The position numbers and the translations under genes are program-made. Shown piece after piece: positions 8,304 through 16,672 of a stretch of 64,000 bases of DNA. The stretch covers positions 1-64,000 of the forward strand of contig JBBDXJ010000322.1 of the NCBI GenBank assembly GCA_040902445.1, in the 5' to 3' direction. The DNA is from Chryseosolibacter sp040902445 (lineage in GTDB: Bacteria > Bacteroidota > Bacteroidia > Cytophagales > Cyclobacteriaceae). Within the stretch, counting starts at the first letter, position 1. Every line of letters begins with the position of its first letter. Below the pieces are notes generated by a model. It saw only the letters and a program-made list of their open reading frames with translations. It made no database searches and was not told where the DNA came from.

Positions 8304-9335
8304 TTGGCACAAAGCTTTTCATATCGCAAACTTAGTTACTTTTTTTTATTGTGGTGCAGCTGCTGGATCTTGCTTCAGACCCTGGCTCTTCAATTCACTT
8401 TCGGATTTGGATGGCGGATTAGCCTGGCGGATTCAGCGGTCACCAACCTCATTATTGCTATCGCCGGGTACGACATGATCCTGGTCATGAAGTATTACCA
8501 GCCACGTCAGGTTATCGGGGTTGCAATGAGTATCGGACTGGCCATCTTATGCGTATTTGCGATCAACCATTTAACCCTTCTATTGGTAAATGAAACAGAC
8601 GAGTATGTATCATTCCTTGACAAATCACTCTTCATTCGCGGCCTCTATTCCTGGTTGATGATTGCGCTTGTTAGTGCGCTCACCGGACTTTCCCTTTATA
8701 TGCGAGAGCGTCAGGAGGCTGACAACCGCAATGTGTCCATTGAAAAGCTCGCCCGTGAAGCAGAACTCTCCAGGCTGAGGCAACAACTGCAGCCGCATTT
8801 TTTATTCAACAGTTTAAACTCCATCAGCGCCCTTGCAGGATCAAATCCGGAAGAAGCGCGAAGGATGATCCATCAGCTTTCAGATTTTTTTCGAGGCACT
8901 TTAAAAAAAGACGACCAGCAGCTAATACTTTTGTCGGAAGAACTCGAACATCTCACACTTTACCTGGAGATCGAAAAAGTGCGCTTTGGCCACCGTCTAA
9001 AAACAGATATTGATTGTCAAACATCGTCGCTGGCAATGAAACTTCCTTCGCTGTTACTTCAGCCTGTCGTTGAAAACGCGATCAAGTTCGGCCTGTACGA
9101 TACCCTGGGTGATGCCCTTGTGAGTATTCATGCCAGCGCAGACAACGGTTATCTTAAGATCACAGTGAAGAATCCATTCGATCCTGCATCAACCCAGCCC
9201 AAACGAGGAACCGGCTTCGGATTGAATTCCATCCAAAGAAGATTGTATTTGCTTTATGCGCGCAACGACCTGGTCACCATTTCTCAAAAAGAAAATATTT
9301 TTACAACTGCTATTAAAATACCACAAAGCGCATGA
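8304..9335 (+). CDS. LytS/YpdA-type sensor histidine kinase
   Basis: The 343-residue membrane kinase has about four N-terminal helices (roughly residues 11-32, 44-62, 69-95, 111-132). The His_kinase motif LRQQLQPHFLFNSLNSI follows with phospho-acceptor His165, then an ATPase domain with LLLQPVVENAIKFG (N box) and GTGFGLNSIQRR (G box). The start is a TTG at 8304. Its stop overlaps the regulator start in ATGA, so the two form an operon. The kinase probably senses envelope state, judging from the LiaF-like neighbour; that link is inferred. Confidence 0.9.
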   Translation: MAQSFSYRKLSYFFLLWCSCWILLQTLALQFTFGFGWRISLADSAVTNLIIAIAGYDMILVMKYYQPRQVIGVAMSIGLAILCVFAINHLTLLLVNETDEYVSFLDKSLFIRGLYSWLMIALVSALTGLSLYMRERQEADNRNVSIEKLAREAELSRLRQQLQPHFLFNSLNSISALAGSNPEEARRMIHQLSDFFRGTLKKDDQQLILLSEELEHLTLYLEIEKVRFGHRLKTDIDCQTSSLAMKLPSLLLQPVVENAIKFGLYDTLGDALVSIHASADNGYLKITVKNPFDPASTQPKRGTGFGLNSIQRRLYLLYARNDLVTISQKENIFTTAIKIPQSA

Positions 9336-10057
9336 TCAAAACGGTTCTAATTGACGATGAGCCTTTGGCGCGAAGTATAGTCTCGGAATATCTGAAGTCT
9401 TATCCGGAATTCCAGATCGTCCAGGAATGCAACGATGGATTTGAGGGCGTGAAAGCCATCGCGCAACATAAACCTGATCTGATCTTCCTCGACATTCAAA
9501 TGCCGAAGATAAACGGGTTTGAAATGCTGGAATTGCTTGATGAAACGCCGGGCGTGATATTCACTACAGCCTTTGATGAATACGCCATTAAAGCATTCGA
9601 AGCCCAGGCCGTGGATTACCTTTTAAAACCTTTCAGCAAAGATAGATTCGACAAGGCGATGGGGAAGTGGCTGCAACAACGCCAGGGGGTCACGCCTTCC
9701 GTTCCCCGGGAGATCCATCAGCCGGAAGAAAGCAACCGCATTGTTGTAAAAGAAGGATCCAACATCCGGATCATTCCTGCAGCCGAGATCATTTACCTCG
9801 AGGCTTACGATGACTACGTTAAAATATTCACAGCGAAAGAAATGTTTCTCAAAAAGAAGACTATGAGCTTCTATGAACAAACGCTGAACAGTTCACAATT
9901 TATCCGCGTTCACCGGTCTTACATGATTCAACTATCACAGATCACACGCATTGAACCTTTGGAAAAAGATACCCACCTTGCTATTCTTAAAACCGGCGTG
10001 AAAATCCCGTTAAGCAAAACAGGTTATGCGAAACTAAAATCGGTTTTAGGGCTTTGA
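9332..10057 (+). CDS. LytTR-family response regulator
   Basis: The 241-residue protein has a receiver domain with the acidic pocket IDDEP (Asp8, Asp9), phospho-acceptor Asp54 in FLDIQMP, and the usual Thr and Lys (TTAFDEYA, LLKPF). A LytTR DNA-binding domain occupies about residues 135-235 (IIYLEAYDDYVKIF, FIRVHRSYMIQLSQI). The partner is the overlapping kinase. The target genes are unknown; in related loci the adjacent LiaF-like gene is a candidate, but here that gene is damaged. Confidence 0.92.
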   Translation: MIKTVLIDDEPLARSIVSEYLKSYPEFQIVQECNDGFEGVKAIAQHKPDLIFLDIQMPKINGFEMLELLDETPGVIFTTAFDEYAIKAFEAQAVDYLLKPFSKDRFDKAMGKWLQQRQGVTPSVPREIHQPEESNRIVVKEGSNIRIIPAAEIIYLEAYDDYVKIFTAKEMFLKKKTMSFYEQTLNSSQFIRVHRSYMIQLSQITRIEPLEKDTHLAILKTGVKIPLSKTGYAKLKSVLGL

Positions 10058-10384
10058 GGAGTTATTTTCAGTTGAATCTTTTGAACCCCCAGGGGTTCGG
10101 ATGTGGATTTCAATTACCCATTCATGCGGCGCCGTTCCGGACACATTGTTATGGTTGAGAACCACGCATCTTTTTTCTAATTTCAACAGCCTTTGCCTCA
10201 CTCTGGCATCCAAGGGTTTTCTGACTGTCTAATAAACTGCCAAGATCAATCCGCAAACCATCGCAAGAAATCATCCACAGTAACCTTTGGGAAAGTTTTT
10301 GCGTCTCAAGGAAAAGAATCCTGACGGCTCATGCAACCCTTTTAGAATTAAAGCAGTCTATTAAACCGAAACAAATTACCTCCT
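10058..10384. other. intergenic stretch without a recognisable gene
   Basis: These 327 bases separate the response regulator from the GIN-domain gene. The only structure seen is a short inverted repeat at 10083-10098 (GAACCC / GGGTTC) without a T-run. No tRNA, -7 box or open frame worth reporting was found. Confidence 0.5.
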
Positions 10385-11203
10385 ATGAAAAAATACAGCC
10401 TTTTAACCCTTTTCGCGCTGCTGCTGCTGAGCACCAGCCTCTTACCAGCCCAGAACCGTGAAGTCAGAAGTGTTGAAAACTTCACAAAAATATCCTTCGG
10501 ATTTCCTGGCAAACTCTATCTCAAACAAGGCAGCCCTCAGAAAGTAGAATTGGAAGGCGACAAAGATGTACTTGAAGAAGTTGAAACGGAAGTCGACGGC
10601 GGACGCCTTAAGATAGGAAGAGAAGGTAAGTGGTTTGACTGGAATTTTGGTGATAAAAAGATCACCGTATACATCACGGTGCCCAACATCGAAGGCGTGA
10701 GTGTCAGTGGATCTGGTGACATCATTGGCCAGACAAAGATCAATACAAATGACATCGATCTGAACGTAAGTGGGAGCGGTTCGTTATCACTTGACCTGGA
10801 AGCCAATGGCGATGTCGACTCTAACGTGTCAGGATCCGGCAACATGGACTTAAAAGGCCACTTCGAAAGTTTTGAAAGTGACGTAAGTGGTTCAGGAAAA
10901 GTTATGCTTTCAGCTACGATCGATAACACGGCGGATTTTGGAATTTCGGGCTCCGGTAAGATCGAAGCAAGCGGTTCAGCAGATGTGGTTAAAACTACCA
11001 TCAGCGGCTCAGGTAAGGTCATGGCCGCCGACCTTCAGACCAATCGTTGTGACGTTCGCATCTCCGGCTCAGGCAGCGTGGAAATAAACGTTAGGAATGA
11101 ACTTGATGCCAACATTTCCGGAAGCGGAAGCGTATCCTATAAAGGAAATCCGAAAAAGATAAATAGCCACGCATCCGGCAGCGGTAAGGTCAGGAAGATT
11201 TGA
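10385..11203 (+). CDS. secreted GIN-domain (DUF2807) beta-solenoid protein
   Basis: The 272-residue protein has a signal peptide (about residues 1-22, ending LLPAQ) and a DUF2807 'GIN' domain. This is a right-handed beta-structure visible as repeated V/I-SGSG turns: about eleven SGSG motifs from residue 108 on, spaced roughly 15-20 residues apart. Such proteins are common in Bacteroidota and presumed to be cell-surface or periplasmic; the name 'putative auto-transporter adhesin head' is only a family label. It stands alone, about 330 bases after the LytTR regulator, so regulation by that system is possible but unproven. Confidence 0.85.
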   Translation: MKKYSLLTLFALLLLSTSLLPAQNREVRSVENFTKISFGFPGKLYLKQGSPQKVELEGDKDVLEEVETEVDGGRLKIGREGKWFDWNFGDKKITVYITVPNIEGVSVSGSGDIIGQTKINTNDIDLNVSGSGSLSLDLEANGDVDSNVSGSGNMDLKGHFESFESDVSGSGKVMLSATIDNTADFGISGSGKIEASGSADVVKTTISGSGKVMAADLQTNRCDVRISGSGSVEINVRNELDANISGSGSVSYKGNPKKINSHASGSGKVRKI

Positions 11204-11210
11204 GTTGCCA

Positions 11211-11283
11211 AAATCAATTGGGCTAAAGCCCCGCTCTTTTTACCTTTCCTGCACCACTGACTAAAGCCAATGGCAATTGATTT
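11211..11283. repeat. hairpin element with 10-bp terminal inverted repeat
   Basis: AAATCAATTG at 11211-11220 is perfectly inverted at 11274-11283. Inside are GGCTAAAGCC (11221-11230) and a second CTAAAGCC. The GGCTAAAGCC core resembles dispersed intergenic hairpin elements of Bacteroidota (from memory). It lies between two converging genes and could also help end transcription. Confidence 0.6.
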
Positions 11284-11366
11284 CGATACCCCATTTTGAT
11301 AGAGAACATCAATTGCCTACCCTTAAGCCGGAGGGATAAAAAGATGAATATCACTGAGATCAGAGA

Positions 11367-12468
11367 TCAGAGTTGTTGTGTTTGCTTCTCCTGGGCCCCC
11401 AAAAGAAATGCCTTGATAAAATCATCCAGGTCGCCATCAAGAACATTGTTGGCATCGGTTCGTTCCACTCCTGTACGCGCATCCTTTACCAACTTGTAAG
11501 GGTGCAAAACGTAATTGCGGATCTGTGAACCAAAATCAATTCTCATCTTCCCGGCTTCGATTTTGTCGCGGGCGGCATTGCGTTTTTCCATCTCAACCTG
11601 ATAAAGTCTCGACTTCAGCATTTGCATCGCCTTTTCACGGTTTGCGTGTTGTGACCTTTCAACCTGGCAAACGATAACAATCCCTGTCGGCTTATGGGTC
11701 AGCTGAACTTTGGTTTCAACTTTATTAACGTTCTGGCCACCCGCGCCACCGGATCGTGAGGTTTGGATCTCAATATCCGCCGGATTGATCTCGATATTTA
11801 TGGTATCATCAATAACGGGATATACGAATACGGAGGCAAAGGAAGTATGCCTGCGTCCGTTGGAATCAAACGGGGAAATCCGAACAAGCCGGTGAACTCC
11901 AATCTCCGCCTTGAGCTTTCCATAGGCAAAAGGTCCATCCACCTCCAGGGTAGCTGATTTGATGCCCGCCACCTCGCCGGACTGGTAATCAACCTGCGTC
12001 ACTTTGTATCCATTCTTTTCACCCCACATGATATACATGCGGTTGAGCATTTCGGCCCAGTCCTGACTCTCCGTACCACCAGCTCCGGGGTTGATCTCGA
12101 CCATAGCGCTGAGCTGGTCTTCTTCTCCACTGAGCATTTTTTTGAACTCCAGTTCCTCGACGCCCGTAGCCGTTTTAACATATTCGCGGTCTACTTCTTC
12201 TTCGCCTACATCACCGGCCTCATGAAATTCATTCAGGACTTCAAGGTCCTCCAAAGATTTATTGACCTTCTCAAAAGAATCGGTCCAGGTCTTTTTTGAG
12301 CGGATGTTCTTTAGAATCACTTCCGCCTGCTTCGGGTTCGCCCAGAAGTCGGCCTGCTGGGTGATGAGCTCCTCATCTTTTATTTCGAGTGCTTTGCGAT
12401 CGTAGTCAAAGATACCTCCTCAAGGCGCTCACACGGGCCTTCAAGTCTTTCAACTTGTCTGATGTCAT
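11367..12468 (-). CDS. prfB: peptide chain release factor 2 with programmed +1 frameshift
   Basis: Two frames make one protein. The short frame starts at ATG 12468 (MTSDKLKDLKARVSALRRYL) and meets TGA at 12408-12406. The long frame resumes with GAC at 12407, giving about 366 residues in total, the usual RF2 length. The shift site is classical: AGGAGG at 12420-12415, then TAT CTT TGA C. RF2 terminates at UGA and UAA; low RF2 slows termination at this UGA and allows the shift, an autoregulatory loop. The SPF tripeptide (RISPFDSNG) and the GGQ loop (SGGAGGQNVNK) are both present. Confidence 0.96.
12406..12420 (-). promoter_or_regulatory. prfB: prfB programmed frameshift site
   Basis: Read on the minus strand: an internal Shine-Dalgarno-like AGGAGG, a three-base spacer TAT, slippery CTT and in-frame TGA followed by C. 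The spacing equals that of the known E. coli prfB site. Confidence 0.93.
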
Positions 12469-12491
12469 GATTGTATTGTTAAGTTTGGGCG

Positions 12492-12499
12492 CAAATATA
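12492..12499 (-). promoter_or_regulatory. candidate -7 box for prfB (TATATTTG)
   Basis: A perfect match to the Bacteroidota TAnnTTTG -7 element, 24 bases upstream of the prfB ATG. No convincing -33 TTG was seen. Confidence 0.5.
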
Positions 12500-12548
12500 G
12501 GGAATAAGGGATAAGGATATAAAAAGTTTAGGGCAATAGCGGTAAAGA

Positions 12549-12968
12549 TTATTCCATCATTTTCAAAAGTTCATCAGGACTGTATACCGGCAAAACTGGT
12601 GTGGCGGCTTTTCGTAATTGTTTATCCCTGCTAATGAAGGCGTCGAGTTTGTGATGAACCGCTGTAAAATATTGCAAGGCATCCTCAACATCATTTATTT
12701 TGGAATGTAAGGCATGAATGGTTATTTCGTGATCGATTTCAATCACCCTTACCGTGGACAGCAACGCTAAAATAAGCTCCTTCGCTTTTCCACTTCCGTA
12801 GGCCTTTGTCAGCCAGTATGCAACAATGTGAACAATAGATGGTGAAATAAATGCGTTTAATCGACCGCCAATGATCTTTTCAATTATTCGTTTAGCCGGA
12901 AGGTAGCCCTCACGCTTAAGCATAAAATCCAGGAGGACATTTGCATCCAGAAAAATTTTAGAAACCAT
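12549..12968 (-). CDS. PIN-domain ribonuclease toxin (VapC-type)
   Basis: This is a 139-residue PIN domain. The acidic residues expected for the metal-dependent nuclease are present: Asp8 in FLDANVLLDFML, the NDVEDALQYFTA region (Glu/Asp near residue 95), and Asp in DAFISRDKQL near residue 110. It overlaps the 3' end of the antitoxin gene by 11 bases, the standard coupled arrangement. VapC-type toxins cleave RNA, often tRNA, when not bound by antitoxin; the actual target here is unknown. The pair sits between prfB and a small secreted protein gene. Confidence 0.87.
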   Translation of the reverse strand: MVSKIFLDANVLLDFMLKREGYLPAKRIIEKIIGGRLNAFISPSIVHIVAYWLTKAYGSGKAKELILALLSTVRVIEIDHEITIHALHSKINDVEDALQYFTAVHHKLDAFISRDKQLRKAATPVLPVYSPDELLKMME

Positions 12969-13200
12969 ATTTTTCAGCCTGATCTTCGTAAAAGGCCTTC
13001 TTTAGATCTTTACCCTCCGGAATAGATGGTTTATCCAACCGGTCAACGAGGTCAATAATGGTCCTGCGGTTTGATGGTTTTGTCAGATGTTTAAAATAGC
13101 TCTCGACTAATTCTGATACACTGGTTTTTCTTTTTGCGGCGTAACCCTTTATTCTTTCCAGGAGGCTTTCGTCGATAGTAATGTTGAGTCTGGTTTTCAT
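12958..13200 (-). CDS. ribbon-helix-helix antitoxin (DUF6364-like)
   Basis: An 80-residue protein from ATG 13200 (MKTRLNITIDESLLERIK). The first 45 residues fit a ribbon-helix-helix DNA-binding domain and the C-terminal tail (DKPSIPEGKDLKKAFYEDQ) should be the toxin-binding part. A longer frame from a TTG at 13215 is unlikely because that TTG is part of the probable -7 promoter box. Antitoxins of this class neutralise the PIN toxin and repress their own promoter; a near-palindrome overlapping the promoter (13217-13247) fits this. Confidence 0.82.
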   Translation of the reverse strand: MKTRLNITIDESLLERIKGYAAKRKTSVSELVESYFKHLTKPSNRRTIIDLVDRLDKPSIPEGKDLKKAFYEDQAEKYGF

Positions 13201-13212
13201 CTTGATTTTTAT

Positions 13213-13247
13213 CAAAGATACGCATAATTTAATTTAATGCGCATATC
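13213..13247 (-). promoter_or_regulatory. toxin-antitoxin promoter with overlapping operator-like palindrome
   Basis: The -7 box TATCTTTG occupies 13220-13213 on the minus strand, 13 bases before the antitoxin ATG. An imperfect inverted repeat, GATACGCAT at 13217-13225 against ATGCGCATATC at 13237-13247, overlaps it. This fits antitoxin autorepression (inference). Confidence 0.55.
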
Positions 13248-13271
13248 GGAATAAAATTCTTAGCTAAAGGG

Positions 13272-13811
13272 TTAATTCTCCCCGTAAGGCAAAATATACT
13301 GGCGGGTATCGGGGCGATAAAAAGCAGAACCTTTATCCACCATCATCAGGCGGGTGGGATAATTTATCTTTTGGGATCTCTTCTTCAGCAGAATTAAGGG
13401 TATACCGACCGCAAGTGAGGATAAGCTGATAACAGACACCCGGTCGTCCAGATTTGGCGACTGGCCATTTACCAGCACAACATTAATCTGATCGATGAGA
13501 AACAGGCCTGATCCAAAGATCACCAGGCCAGCACCGATAGTATTGTAAAATTTCCCCTGTTTGAAATATATTCTTTCTATTTTATGAAAGGCCACGGTAT
13601 CCCTGTGGGTGACCACTGCGGTATCAGAAAGGTTATTGACATAGGTTGTTCTTGTGGTCTTGCTGCCCTTTAACCTGTAAATGAATTCATCTCCCGGATA
13701 CAACCGCAAAAGAACATTCTCCCTTTTTAACAAGATCAATTGCTTTTGACCGTGCGCAGCTCCGGCAAAAAATAAAAAAAGGAAAATCAATATCGGTCTG
13801 GACCTACTCAA
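13272..13811 (-). CDS. hypothetical secreted or membrane protein
   Basis: I do not recognise this family. From a TTG at 13811 the protein has a clean signal peptide (SRSRPILIFLFLFFAGAAHG, cleavage before QKQ). A strand-rich region with YPGDEFIYRLKG follows, then two possible hydrophobic segments (TIGAGLVIFGSGLFLI and VISLSSLAVGIPLILL). It totals about 179 residues. An upstream ATG at 13883 would place the start inside the ilvE terminator hairpin and add an unlikely basic-aromatic extension. Small envelope proteins of this type are common in Bacteroidota; no function can be assigned. Confidence 0.6.
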   Translation of the reverse strand: MSRSRPILIFLFLFFAGAAHGQKQLILLKRENVLLRLYPGDEFIYRLKGSKTTRTTYVNNLSDTAVVTHRDTVAFHKIERIYFKQGKFYNTIGAGLVIFGSGLFLIDQINVVLVNGQSPNLDDRVSVISLSSLAVGIPLILLKKRSQKINYPTRLMMVDKGSAFYRPDTRQYILPYGEN

Positions 13812-13838
13812 AAAGGTTTCTTGCTTATAAAATGTTTT

Positions 13839-13877
13839 AAAAATAAAAAAATTGGCGAACATTGCTGTCCGCCAATT
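13839..13877 (-). terminator. rho-independent terminator after ilvE
   Basis: Read on the minus strand: AATTGGCG, a 12-base loop, CGCCAATT, then TTTTTTATTT. The stem is 8 bp perfect (arms 13870-13877 and 13850-13857) and begins 26 bases after the ilvE stop. Confidence 0.8.
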
Positions 13878-13902
13878 GAACATTATTCTATAAACTATGA
13901 GA

Positions 13903-14973
13903 TCACATTTTTACAATCCATCCAAATGGGTCGGGCCTCGTTCCATGTTTTATACCGTCAAGTTCTTCGTGTATTTTGTTTGAAAACTCTCTTTTTTCAG
14001 AGGTGGGCAGCAAATAGTTTGTGCCTTCATATCCGATCAATTCAATGTGGGCAATGGTTGCAGCCGTACCCACTCCAAACGCTTCCGTCACTGCTCCTTT
14101 CTCCAGTGACTCAACGATTTCCTTTACCGATATTTTTCTTTCTTCCACCGGTAGTCCCCACGCACGGGCTAGTTGCAATACACTATCACGGGTAATACCC
14201 GCTAAAATAGAATCGCTTAATGCTGGAGTGATGAGTTTATCGTTTATCACGAACATCACATTCATTGTTCCGGATTCCTCGATGAACTGGTGCGATTTTG
14301 CATCTGTCCAGATCAATTGATGATAACCCTGGTCTTGTGCAAGTTTTGCCGGGTAGATCGCACCGCCGTAATTTCCCCCGGCCTTGGCATAACCCGTTCC
14401 TCCCTGCGATGCCCGCGTATAGTGTGTCTCGATCTTTACTTTGACAGGAGTAGAATAATAAAAACCAACAGGACTTAAGATAACCATAAACGTAAATGAC
14501 TGCGATGGCCTTATACCAATGTATTCATCAGAAGAAAACATAAAAGGTCTTATATATAGAGAAGAACCTTTTGTTGTGGGTATCCATTTACGGTCGAGCG
14601 ATATAAGCTCGCTGAGACTCTCCATAAAAATTTCCTCGGGAATGGAGGGCATGCACATCCGCTCCGCGGAAATATTCATCCGCCGCAGATTATCGTATGG
14701 CCGAAAGATCAATGCTTCTCCGGAAGGACCATGGTGCGCCTTTAATCCTTCAAAAATCGATTGACCGTAATGAATAGCCGGTGTCGCAGGGCTGACAGAA
14801 ATATTGCCATATGGAAGGATGCGGAAATTTTTCCATTCCCTTGCCGAAAAATCAGCCATAAACATGTGGTCGCTGTATACCTTCCCGAAAGGGCGATCAT
14901 TGAAATCAATTTCAGGCAGCCTTGAAAGCTTCACCTGATGTAAATCTATTTTTAAAGAATCTACCATATCCAC
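13903..14973 (-). CDS. ilvE: branched-chain amino acid aminotransferase
   Basis: A 356-residue fold-type IV PLP enzyme of the eukaryote-like BCAT branch. The PLP lysine is Lys197 in GYAKAGGNYGG, and other family segments are HYGQSIFEGLKAH (68-80), LYIRPFMFSSD and EESGTMNVMFV. It catalyses the last step of valine, leucine and isoleucine synthesis, and the first of breakdown, with 2-oxoglutarate/glutamate. ATG 14973 is used; a second ATG two codons on is possible. It appears monocistronic, with a clear terminator downstream. Confidence 0.95.
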   Translation of the reverse strand: MDMVDSLKIDLHQVKLSRLPEIDFNDRPFGKVYSDHMFMADFSAREWKNFRILPYGNISVSPATPAIHYGQSIFEGLKAHHGPSGEALIFRPYDNLRRMNISAERMCMPSIPEEIFMESLSELISLDRKWIPTTKGSSLYIRPFMFSSDEYIGIRPSQSFTFMVILSPVGFYYSTPVKVKIETHYTRASQGGTGYAKAGGNYGGAIYPAKLAQDQGYHQLIWTDAKSHQFIEESGTMNVMFVINDKLITPALSDSILAGITRDSVLQLARAWGLPVEERKISVKEIVESLEKGAVTEAFGVGTAATIAHIELIGYEGTNYLLPTSEKREFSNKIHEELDGIKHGTRPDPFGWIVKM

Positions 14974-15043
14974 TATTCTAACCCCGGAAAGTTACGATTT
15001 TTAGAAAGACTAACCTAACGATTGGTAGGGAAGGGCGTAGGGC

Positions 15044-15592
15044 TCACATCCGGGGTTTCCAGGGTGTTTCTTCAATCTTGAGTTCAAGAGCCATTGTACG
15101 GGAAAGTACAAACAAATAATCTGAAAGACGGTTCAGGTATTTGATTACTGCAGGGTCGACAGGTTCCGATTGATGTAGCCCAATCACCAGTCGTTCAGCC
15201 CGGCGGCATACGGTGCGTGTAATATGCGCGAAAGAAACAGAAGAATGGCCGCCGGGAAGTACAAATGAACGCATTGGTAGCAGCTCAGTTTCCATAGCAT
15301 CAATTTCTTTTTCTAAGATCAAAATATCTTCTTCAGCCAGCATGGGAATTTTGACTTTGGTGTTTCCGGTTTCCGTGGCAAGCATAGAGCCAATCGTAAA
15401 GAGTCGATCCTGGATAGCAAGTAAGATCGCTTTGCGGTTCGTATTGATCTCCTGATCTCGCAAAAGGCCGATCCATGAATTTAATTCATCTACTGTGCCA
15501 TAGGTTTCTATCCGGACGTCAGCTTTTGAAACGCGTTTCCCTCCAAACAGAGAAGTAGTTCCCTGATCGCCGGTTTTTGTATAAATCTTCAT
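15044..15592 (-). CDS. PduO-type cob(I)alamin adenosyltransferase
   Basis: The 182-residue protein opens with the ATP-binding signature KIYTKTGDQGTTSLFGG and carries ETYGTVDELNSWIG and the C-terminal RTVCRRAERLV helix, all typical of PduO-type ATP:cob(I)alamin adenosyltransferases. It transfers the adenosyl group of ATP to reduced cobalamin to make coenzyme B12. No other cobalamin gene is in the window, so it likely serves salvage for enzymes such as methylmalonyl-CoA mutase (inference). A TAACTTTG -7 box ends only four bases before the ATG, so the mRNA may be leaderless. Confidence 0.93.
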   Translation of the reverse strand: MKIYTKTGDQGTTSLFGGKRVSKADVRIETYGTVDELNSWIGLLRDQEINTNRKAILLAIQDRLFTIGSMLATETGNTKVKIPMLAEEDILILEKEIDAMETELLPMRSFVLPGGHSSVSFAHITRTVCRRAERLVIGLHQSEPVDPAVIKYLNRLSDYLFVLSRTMALELKIEETPWKPRM

Positions 15593-15596
15593 GAAT

Positions 15597-15604
15597 CAAA
15601 GTTA
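15597..15604 (-). promoter_or_regulatory. candidate -7 box (TAACTTTG) for the cobalamin adenosyltransferase gene
   Basis: This matches TAnnTTTG exactly and ends four bases before the ATG, which would put the transcription start at or next to the start codon. Confidence 0.5.
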
Positions 15605-15705
15605 ATGAACGCGGGGCTTATCACCCAGACACAAGGAATGGGGACTTAAGAACTGATTTTGAAATCTAACAGATGCCTTAATAACCAAATGCTTTAACTC
15701 TTGAA

Positions 15706-16431
15706 TTATGACGTATGTGGTAGCGCCAGAACGTTCGTACGGTTGACGTTGTCATTTTTGCGGTCCCATTCTGTCAGACCATCGCGCAAGCGTATGATGC
15801 GGTGTGCATAGTGAGCGATATCATCTTCGTGGGTCACCATAATAATGGTGTTGCCTTTATCATGAAGTTCCTGAAACAGGTTCATGATATCATAGGATGT
15901 TTTGGTGTCCAGGTTACCGGTGGGTTCATCGGCAAGGATAATGGATGGGTCGTTCACCAGAGCGCGGGCAATGGCTACACGCTGGCGCTGACCACCCGAC
16001 AATTCATTCGGCCGGTGGTGGGCACGGTCACCCAATCCCACGCTATCCAGTGTGGACATTGCCATTTCATTGCGTTCGGATTTACTGTATCCCGCATAGA
16101 TCAAAGGCAGGGCGACGTTTTCCAGCGCGGAGGCTCTGGGCAAAAGGTTGAAAGTCTGGAAAACAAATCCGATTTCCTTATTTCGCGTATCGGCCAGCTC
16201 GTTCTCAGTCATCTCGCTGACCAGCTTGTTGTTCAGCATATAAGTGCCCGTGGTAGGTGTATCCAGACACCCTACAATATTCATGAGCGTTGATTTCCCC
16301 GAGCCGGAAGGTCCCATGAAAGCGACATATTCCCCGCGGTCGATAACAATAGAGATCGATTGAAGCGCATTTACTATTTGGTTACCCATTCGGTAAACCT
16401 TTGAAATCTCCTTTGTTTCAATAATTTTCAT
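15706..16431 (-). CDS. LolD/MacB-type ABC transporter ATP-binding protein
   Basis: A 241-residue ATPase with Walker A GPSGSGKST at about residues 40-48, signature LSGGQRQRVAIARAL, Walker B IILADEPTGNLD, and H-loop MVTHED. The sequence around these motifs is of the LolD/MacB/FtsE group, which drive lipoprotein release or mechanotransmission rather than bulk transport. No permease gene adjoins it, so its membrane partner must be encoded elsewhere. Lipoprotein sorting is a plausible role, but macrolide-export-type systems use near-identical ATPases. Confidence 0.9.
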   Translation of the reverse strand: MKIIETKEISKVYRMGNQIVNALQSISIVIDRGEYVAFMGPSGSGKSTLMNIVGCLDTPTTGTYMLNNKLVSEMTENELADTRNKEIGFVFQTFNLLPRASALENVALPLIYAGYSKSERNEMAMSTLDSVGLGDRAHHRPNELSGGQRQRVAIARALVNDPSIILADEPTGNLDTKTSYDIMNLFQELHDKGNTIIMVTHEDDIAHYAHRIIRLRDGLTEWDRKNDNVNRTNVLALPHTS

Positions 16432-16598
16432 CGATTCTATTAGTTAACGGAATTGTTGATTAATTACAAAGATGGTCTAAAAACTTAAAAAGTTGCCTCA
16501 GATCTTATGCAGGAAACCTGTTTAACGATTTGAAAGGCAAAAAATAAGGAAAAAGCCTAAAGCTGATCATTTATAAACGCCTGTTCCTGTATTGAACG

Positions 16599-16672
16599 GC
16601 GATGAACCTCAACTGGTTCATCATTGTCTGCCGAAGCGCCTCAACCAGGAAGGCCTCGCCCGGCGAAGTGCC
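16599..16672. repeat. intergenic hairpin and imperfect tandem segment
   Basis: GATGAACC (16601-16608) and GGTTCATC (16615-16622) form an 8-bp hairpin. Just after it, the phrase 'GAAG-GCCTCA-CAGGA' occurs twice (about 16635-16652 and 16664-16683) as an imperfect duplication. The rest of 16432-16598 shows nothing notable. Confidence 0.4.

Noticed and set aside
10537..11022. 161-residue open frame opposite the GIN-domain gene
   Set aside because: It is the mirror of the SGSG repeats (P/L/S-rich pattern) and has no family match; the plus-strand gene explains it.
11999..12181. Short open frames overlapping prfB on both strands
   Set aside because: The prfB frame is fully conserved there; these are chance frames.
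13812..13883. Upstream start of the hypothetical secreted protein at ATG 13883
   Set aside because: It lies inside the ilvE terminator hairpin and its T-run; the signal peptide begins cleanly at TTG 13811.
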